Assembly (NCBI RefSeq): GCF_021233055.1
Contig: NZ_CP089538.1
Span: 1,469,501-1,533,500, forward strand
DNA length: 64,000 nucleotides
Reading direction: 5' to 3'
Source: Spirosoma oryzicola
Lineage (GTDB): Bacteria; Bacteroidota; Bacteroidia; Cytophagales; Spirosomataceae
Every line of letters begins with the position of its first letter. Position 1 is the first letter of the stretch. The translations under genes and the position numbers were made by a program. The notes beneath the pieces were generated by a model that was given only the letters and a program-made list of their open reading frames with translations, was not told the origin of the DNA and did not search any database. Below are positions 59,235-64,000 of the stretch, one piece after another.

Positions 59235-60122
59235 TTAAGAAAGGTGTTTTTTCTTCTTCCATTGGGAGTAAACCAACTGAATGATCCCGTCTTTCAAGCC
59301 CAAGTCTGGGACGATAATTGTATTGGCCCCGGCCCATTTCATGACCGATACGTAAATGTCGGCGGCTGGAACAATGACATCGGCGCGGTCGGCGTTCAGA
59401 CGGAGTTTGTTGATTCGATCTTCCTGACTGAAACCCGCAATGTGGTTGCGAATCCGTTCAATCTCGGCTCGGGTGGTTTCCGATTCGGATGTCTTAGACG
59501 CCAAGTTGAACAGCTTGCTGATGTTACCGCCCGTACCAACCGCCGTGATTTCTTCCGACGAATCAACGTTGTCTTCTACCCAATCTTCAATTTTCCGCCA
59601 GGCACCTTTGGTTTCTTTGCCTTCCAGCAGCCGAACCGACCCAATTTTAAACGATTTGGAATTGATTTTCTGCCGGTTCTTGTACAGGTTTAACTCCGTA
59701 CTGCCTCCGCCCACATCGATGTGCAGAAACTGCCGGTCGTCGAGGGCCTGCACGACCACGTTGTTGATCAGTTCGGCTTCTTTGCTACCGTCGATGATGT
59801 GTATTTTGATGCCCGTTAAGGCTTCGATTCGTTTGGCAACTTCGTGTCCGTTCGACGATTCGCGCATGGCTGATGTGGCACAGGCCATGTAATCTTCGAC
59901 TTCATGCAGTTCCATCAGCAGTTTATAGACCTGCATGAGTTTAGCCGTCCGGGCTTCACTTTCGGGCGTCAGTTCACCAAAATTGAACACATCGTGCCCA
60001 AGGCGAAGAGGAAATCGTACGTATTCGACGCGCTTGAAGCTTATTACCTCGTCGTTGTGTAATACCGTTGAGATTTGCAGACGAGCCGCATTGGAACCGA
60101 TATCAATGGCTGCTAGTTTCAT
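59235..60122 (-). CDS. Exopolyphosphatase / Ppx-GppA family phosphatase
   Basis: 295 residues from the ATG at 60122. The ASKHA fold is shown by AAIDIGSNAARLQI (phosphate 1), the middle block YMACATSAMRESSNGHEV, FLHIDVGGGSTELNLY (phosphate 2) and AVGTGGNISKLF. It would degrade polyphosphate or the alarmone pppGpp; the short length (the E. coli enzymes have about 500 residues) means only the catalytic half is present, as is common in Bacteroidota. It is divergent from metH. Confidence 0.9.
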   Translation of the reverse strand: MKLAAIDIGSNAARLQISTVLHNDEVISFKRVEYVRFPLRLGHDVFNFGELTPESEARTAKLMQVYKLLMELHEVEDYMACATSAMRESSNGHEVAKRIEALTGIKIHIIDGSKEAELINNVVVQALDDRQFLHIDVGGGSTELNLYKNRQKINSKSFKIGSVRLLEGKETKGAWRKIEDWVEDNVDSSEEITAVGTGGNISKLFNLASKTSESETTRAEIERIRNHIAGFSQEDRINKLRLNADRADVIVPAADIYVSVMKWAGANTIIVPDLGLKDGIIQLVYSQWKKKKHLS

Positions 60123-60251
60123 CAAATATAAAGCGTGAGAGACTGGTTTGTTAGAAGAGCGCCTATGCGAATCAGGGCAGAACTGCTAACCAGTCAGTTA
60201 TCCCATTTACTAAATTCATCCGTCAATTGTTCGGCCAAAAATAGGTTATTT

Positions 60252-60282
60252 TTGGGGACTATGGCTATAACCTATATCTTTG
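60252..60282 (+). promoter_or_regulatory. Bacteroidota-type promoter for the SAM riboswitch and metH
   Basis: TTG at 60252-60254, 20 bases, then TATCTTTG at 60275-60282. It lies 9 bases before the riboswitch, so the transcript begins almost at the aptamer. Confidence 0.75.
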
Positions 60283-60290
60283 CTTAAGTG

Positions 60291-60402
60291 CTTATCAAGA
60301 AAGACGGAGGGACTGGACCCTACGATGTCTTGGCAACCAGCCGCTTAGTTTAGAGTCGGAAAAGGTGCCGCATTCCACCCCGGTTTTGTGGGGACAGATA
60401 AG
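60291..60402 (+). promoter_or_regulatory. SAM-I riboswitch (S box) upstream of metH
   Basis: The outer stem is CTTATC (60291-60296) with GATAAG (60397-60402). Conserved S-box pieces lie between: CAAGA near 60296-60300, GGAGGGACTGG (60307-60317), GGCAACCAG (60332-60340) and AAAGGTGCC...ATTCC (60361-60376). It senses S-adenosylmethionine and should lower metH expression when SAM is plentiful. A second GATAAG at 60427-60432 could compete for the same 5' strand. Confidence 0.9.
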
Positions 60403-60493
60403 TTAGCATTCCTGCTCTCTTCTCCTGATAAGCCCCTTCTTGTAGCGAATTGCTTTAAGGCTGCTCCTGGCATGCCTATGACTTTATAAACTT

Positions 60494-63400
60494 TTGGATC
60501 ACTTGGAACTGATTACAGACCTTCTGAAAAAGCGAATTCTTGTTCTCGACGGTGCGATGGGAACGATGATTCAACGTTACAATCTTACCGAGGAAGACTA
60601 CCGAGGGGAGCGCTTTAAGGACTATCCGCATGATGTAAAAGGAAACAACGATTTGCTGTCGATTACGCAGCCCGGTATCATTCAGGAGATTCATAAGCAA
60701 TATCTGGAAGCCGGAGCGGATATTATCGAAACCAACACGTTCAGTAGTACGACCATCGCCATGGCGGATTACCACATGGAAGAGCTGGCCTACGAACTGA
60801 ACTATGAGTCGGCCCGGATTGCCAAGGAGGCCGCCGTAGAAATAACGAACCAGAACCCGGATAAACCGCGCTTTGTGGCGGGGGCAATGGGGCCCACCAA
60901 CCGCACCGCTTCGCTATCACCCGATGTCAACAATCCGGGCTACCGCGCCATTACGTTCGACGAACTCGTCAGTGCGTATTACGAGCAGGTAAGTGGTCTA
61001 GTCGAAGGCGGTTCGGATTTATTGCTAATCGAAACCATCTTCGATACGCTTAACGCGAAAGCTGCGTTGTTTGCTATCGATAAATACTTTGCCTTGAATC
61101 CGCAGCAGCGGGTCCTGCCCATCATGGTGTCGGGTACGATTACCGATGCTAGTGGGCGAACCCTGTCGGGACAAACGACGGAGGCTTTCCTGTATTCGGT
61201 TTCGCACTTGCCCTTGCTGAGCGTTGGCCTGAACTGTGCCCTTGGTGCCGAGCTGATGCGGCCTTACATTCAGACGCTGGCCAAGGAAGCCCCATTTTTT
61301 ACGTCGGCCTATCCGAACGCGGGACTGCCCAACGAATTTGGCGAGTATGACGAAACGCCCGATAGCATGGCCTCGCAGGTCGAAGGGTTCATCCGTGATA
61401 GCTTTGTCAATATCGTTGGTGGCTGTTGTGGATCAACCCCGGATCACATTCAGGCGATTGCCAGGGTAGCCGCCAAGTACCCGCCCCGCCCGCTGCCGGA
61501 GCCCGAACCGTACCAGAAACTGAGCGGTCTGGAACCGTTAAAGATCACGGAACAAACCAACTTCCTGAACATCGGTGAGCGGACCAACGTGACGGGATCG
61601 AAAAAATTCGCCCGGCTCATCAAGGAAGGAAATTACGACGAAGCCCTGAGCATTGCCCGTGGGCAGGTTGAAGGTGGAGCGCAGGTGATCGACGTGAACA
61701 TGGACGAAGGGATGCTGGATTCGGTAGAAGCCATGACCACCTTCCTGAACCTGATTGCCGCCGAACCCGATATTGCCCGCGTTCCGATTATGGTCGATTC
61801 GTCGAAGTGGGAAGTGATCGAAGCCGGTCTGAAATGCGTTCAGGGAAAAGCCATTGTCAACTCTATTTCGCTCAAGGAAGGAGAGGAAGCGTTTATCGAA
61901 CGGGCCAACCTGGTTAAACGGTACGGGGCTGCAGCCGTGGTTATGGCGTTTGACGAATCTGGCCAGGCCGATTCCTACGAACGACGGATCGAAATCTGCG
62001 AACGCGCTTACCGGATTCTGGTTGATAAAGTCAATTTCAATCCGCAGGACATTATCTTCGATCCCAACATTCTGACGGTAGCGACGGGTATCGAAGAACA
62101 CAACAACTACGCCGTAGACTTTATCAACGCCACGCGCTGGATCAAGGAAAACCTGCCGCTTGCCAAAGTCAGTGGGGGGGTGTCGAATATTTCGTTTAGC
62201 TTCCGGGGCAATGACGTTGTGCGGGAGGCCATGCACTCGGCCTTTTTGTATCACGCGATTCGGGCGGGACTGGACATGGGGATTGTCAATGCTGGTCAGC
62301 TCGAAGTGTATGACAACATTCCCAAAGAGTTGCTGGAACGTTGTGAGGACGTGTTGCTAAACCGGCGCGACGATGCTACCGAGCGACTGGTCGAATTTGC
62401 CGAAACGGTAAAAGCCAAAGGCAAAGTGGTGGTGCAGGATGAAAGCTGGCGCAACGAACCGGTTCGTGAGCGACTGAAATACGCCCTCATCAAAGGCATC
62501 ACCGACTACATCGATCAGGATGTTGAAGAAATCCGGCAGCAGGTCGAGCGACCTTTGCACGTGATCGAAGGACCATTGATGGACGGTATGAACGTCGTGG
62601 GTGACTTGTTTGGCGAAGGGAAAATGTTTCTGCCGCAGGTCGTCAAATCGGCGCGGGTGATGAAAAAAGCGGTTGCTTATCTAACCCCCTTCATTGAAGC
62701 TGAAAAATCGGATGGTGAGTCGGCGTCGGCTGGAAAAATTCTGCTAGCCACCGTTAAAGGCGACGTTCACGACATCGGTAAAAATATCGTTGGCGTCGTA
62801 CTGGGTTGTAACAACTACGAGATCATCGACCTTGGGGTAATGGTCCCAACGCAGAAAATTCTGGAAGAAGCGCGTAAGCACAACGTAGACATTATCGGGC
62901 TAAGCGGCCTGATTACGCCGTCGCTGGATGAGATGGTGGGCGTCGCTAAAGAAATGGAGCGGCAGGGATTCTCGATGCCGCTGCTAATCGGCGGAGCGAC
63001 GACCTCTCGGATGCACACGGCGGTTAAGATAGATCCGCACTATTCAGGACCGGTTGTTCACGTGCTGGATGCCAGCCGGAGTGTTCCGGTGGCCGGTCGG
63101 CTCGTCAATGAACAGCAGACAACGAGAGACGCAATTTTCTCAGAAATAAAAACTGAGTACGCCAAATTACGCGACGACCACGCCCGCCGTCGGCAGGATA
63201 AAGCCACCCTGACCATCGAGAAAGCGCGTGAAAATCGGACGTCGATCGACTGGAGTAATTTTACACCGACAAAACCTGCTTTCTTAGGCAATCGCTATTT
63301 CGAAGATTACTCGATTGCTGAGCTGGCAAAATACATCGACTGGACGCCTTTCTTCCAGACCTGGCAGTTACACGGCAAGTATCCGGCAATTTTTGACGAT

Positions 63401-64000
63401 GCTGTAGTGGGCAAAGAAGCGCGTCAGCTTTACGACGATGCCAACACACTCTTGCAGGAAATCATCGATAAGAAATTGCTGAAAGCCAAGGCTGTCGTTG
63501 GGTTCTTTCCGGCTAATTCGGCTGATGACGATGTGCTGCTCCACGATTTCGAAGAATACCAGCGCGACATTCCTTGTGAACGGCATGGTTCGCACCGTCA
63601 CATTGAGTACAAAATCAGTCGGGCGCAGTCGCAGACGGCAGTTGGTCCGGCGGGTGAGTTGATCTACGATACCAAAACGGTGCTGCACTTCCTGCGTCAG
63701 CAAAACCAGAAAGCACCTGGTTTGCCAAATTTCTGTTTGTCTGACTTCATTGCTCCACTCGAAAGCAGCCGCGAAGACTACATCGGCGGCTTCGCGGTGA
63801 CCGCCGGAATTGGCATTGAAGCCTTGCTTGACAAATACGAACGCGACCACGATGATTATAATAGTATCATGGTCAAGGCGATTGCCGACCGTCTGGCCGA
63901 AGCGTTTGCCGAGCGGATGCATGAGCGGGTCCGCACTGAATTCTGGCCCTACGCAACGGGCGAGACGTTTACCAACGAACAGCTTATCAAAGAAGCGTAT
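60494..64000 (+). CDS. metH: Methionine synthase, cobalamin-dependent (3' end outside window)
   Basis: 1169 residues are visible; only about the last 50 are missing. A stop stands in frame at 60479-60481 and no ATG lies before the first domain, so TTG at 60494 ([27 protein letters not shown] region) is taken as start. Domains: homocysteine domain 1-335 with the zinc cysteines C248, C311 and C312 ([15 protein letters not shown]); folate (pterin) domain about 350-640 ([13 protein letters not shown]); cobalamin cap and binding about 650-890 with D757-V-H759 ([12 protein letters not shown]), the His that ligates cobalt; and reactivation domain from ~930 with [13 protein letters not shown]. It makes methionine from homocysteine and methyl-tetrahydrofolate. 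Upstream stand a promoter and a SAM-I riboswitch. Confidence 0.95.
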   Translation, partial: MDHLELITDLLKKRILVLDGAMGTMIQRYNLTEEDYRGERFKDYPHDVKGNNDLLSITQPGIIQEIHKQYLEAGADIIETNTFSSTTIAMADYHMEELAYELNYESARIAKEAAVEITNQNPDKPRFVAGAMGPTNRTASLSPDVNNPGYRAITFDELVSAYYEQVSGLVEGGSDLLLIETIFDTLNAKAALFAIDKYFALNPQQRVLPIMVSGTITDASGRTLSGQTTEAFLYSVSHLPLLSVGLNCALGAELMRPYIQTLAKEAPFFTSAYPNAGLPNEFGEYDETPDSMASQVEGFIRDSFVNIVGGCCGSTPDHIQAIARVAAKYPPRPLPEPEPYQKLSGLEPLKITEQTNFLNIGERTNVTGSKKFARLIKEGNYDEALSIARGQVEGGAQVIDVNMDEGMLDSVEAMTTFLNLIAAEPDIARVPIMVDSSKWEVIEAGLKCVQGKAIVNSISLKEGEEAFIERANLVKRYGAAAVVMAFDESGQADSYERRIEICERAYRILVDKVNFNPQDIIFDPNILTVATGIEEHNNYAVDFINATRWIKENLPLAKVSGGVSNISFSFRGNDVVREAMHSAFLYHAIRAGLDMGIVNAGQLEVYDNIPKELLERCEDVLLNRRDDATERLVEFAETVKAKGKVVVQDESWRNEPVRERLKYALIKGITDYIDQDVEEIRQQVERPLHVIEGPLMDGMNVVGDLFGEGKMFLPQVVKSARVMKKAVAYLTPFIEAEKSDGESASAGKILLATVKGDVHDIGKNIVGVVLGCNNYEIIDLGVMVPTQKILEEARKHNVDIIGLSGLITPSLDEMVGVAKEMERQGFSMPLLIGGATTSRMHTAVKIDPHYSGPVVHVLDASRSVPVAGRLVNEQQTTRDAIFSEIKTEYAKLRDDHARRRQDKATLTIEKARENRTSIDWSNFTPTKPAFLGNRYFEDYSIAELAKYIDWTPFFQTWQLHGKYPAIFDDAVVGKEARQLYDDANTLLQEIIDKKLLKAKAVVGFFPANSADDDVLLHDFEEYQRDIPCERHGSHRHIEYKISRAQSQTAVGPAGELIYDTKTVLHFLRQQNQKAPGLPNFCLSDFIAPLESSREDYIGGFAVTAGIGIEALLDKYERDHDDYNSIMVKAIADRLAEAFAERMHERVRTEFWPYATGETFTNEQLIKEAY

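Noticed and set aside
59112..59693. A 193-codon plus-strand frame that starts in the gap before ppx
   Set aside because: It runs through a terminator hairpin and then antisense through ppx; no motif is seen.
61538..62254. A 238-codon open frame on the minus strand within metH
   Set aside because: It is fully antisense to a strongly conserved metH region, has no promoter or family match, and is an effect of codon use in GC-rich DNA.

Overview
The window is one continuous piece of chromosome from a Bacteroidota bacterium, most likely a Spirosoma-like member of the Cytophagales. The signs are: promoters of the Bacteroidota type (TTG, 19-20 bases, TAnnTTTG) at several sites; almost no Shine-Dalgarno sequences; a TonB receptor paired with a DUF4249 lipoprotein; type IX secretion parts (plug protein, C25 peptidase with a C-terminal sorting-type domain); a DUF3276 protein; and a PadR/PspC pair. 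The genus is inference. I see no tRNA, rRNA, prophage, transposase or CRISPR array.

Layout. 1-4138: end of a TonB receptor, its DUF4249 partner and a family 9 glycosyltransferase. 4139-11083: two different nitrilase-superfamily enzymes around an AraC regulator, with molybdenum cofactor genes moeA (minus) and moaC-mobA (plus, behind an amidohydrolase) on either side of a divergent start region. 11114-13087: an unknown membrane protein, a nucleotidyltransferase and a nucleoside deaminase. 13282-18892: five sugar-acid genes in the order KdnA-type aminotransferase, KdnB-type dehydrogenase, KdsA, a KdsC-like phosphatase and KdsB, followed by thiamine pyrophosphokinase. Together the five should convert arabinose-5-phosphate to CMP-8-amino-3,8-dideoxy-manno-octulosonate (CMP-Kdo8N), an amino version of the lipid A-core linker sugar. 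18873-22999: an acyltransferase overlapping a C25 peptidase gene. 23278-26224: PadR and a large PspC/GIN-domain membrane protein. 26427-43153: mostly housekeeping genes (LepB, SdaA, YchF, PfkA) with envelope genes between them (bestrophin, T9SS plug, RlpA, DUF58, TlpA-like thioredoxin, YdcF).

43344-55492 is a twelve-gene minus-strand surface-glycan locus. It starts with a complete pseudaminic acid pathway (pseB, pseC, pseF, pseG, pseH, pseI) and continues with a flippase, two methyltransferases and two glycosyltransferases. A LamG-fold gene sits inside it, and the stretch around that gene and pseG/pseH is clearly AT-richer than the rest. 55856-58802 holds an unknown membrane protein, the remnant tail of a lost gene, a candidate sialyltransferase/Maf-like protein and a FemAB-like acyltransferase. 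59235-64000 holds a Ppx/GppA phosphatase and then metH (cut by the window end) behind a strong promoter and a SAM-I riboswitch.

The strongest idea is that this strain decorates its surface with two unusual nonulosonic/octulosonic acids: Kdo8N, in the lipid A-core link, and pseudaminic acid, in an exported glycan. Several families of intergenic inverted repeats are spread through the window, some of them inside operons.
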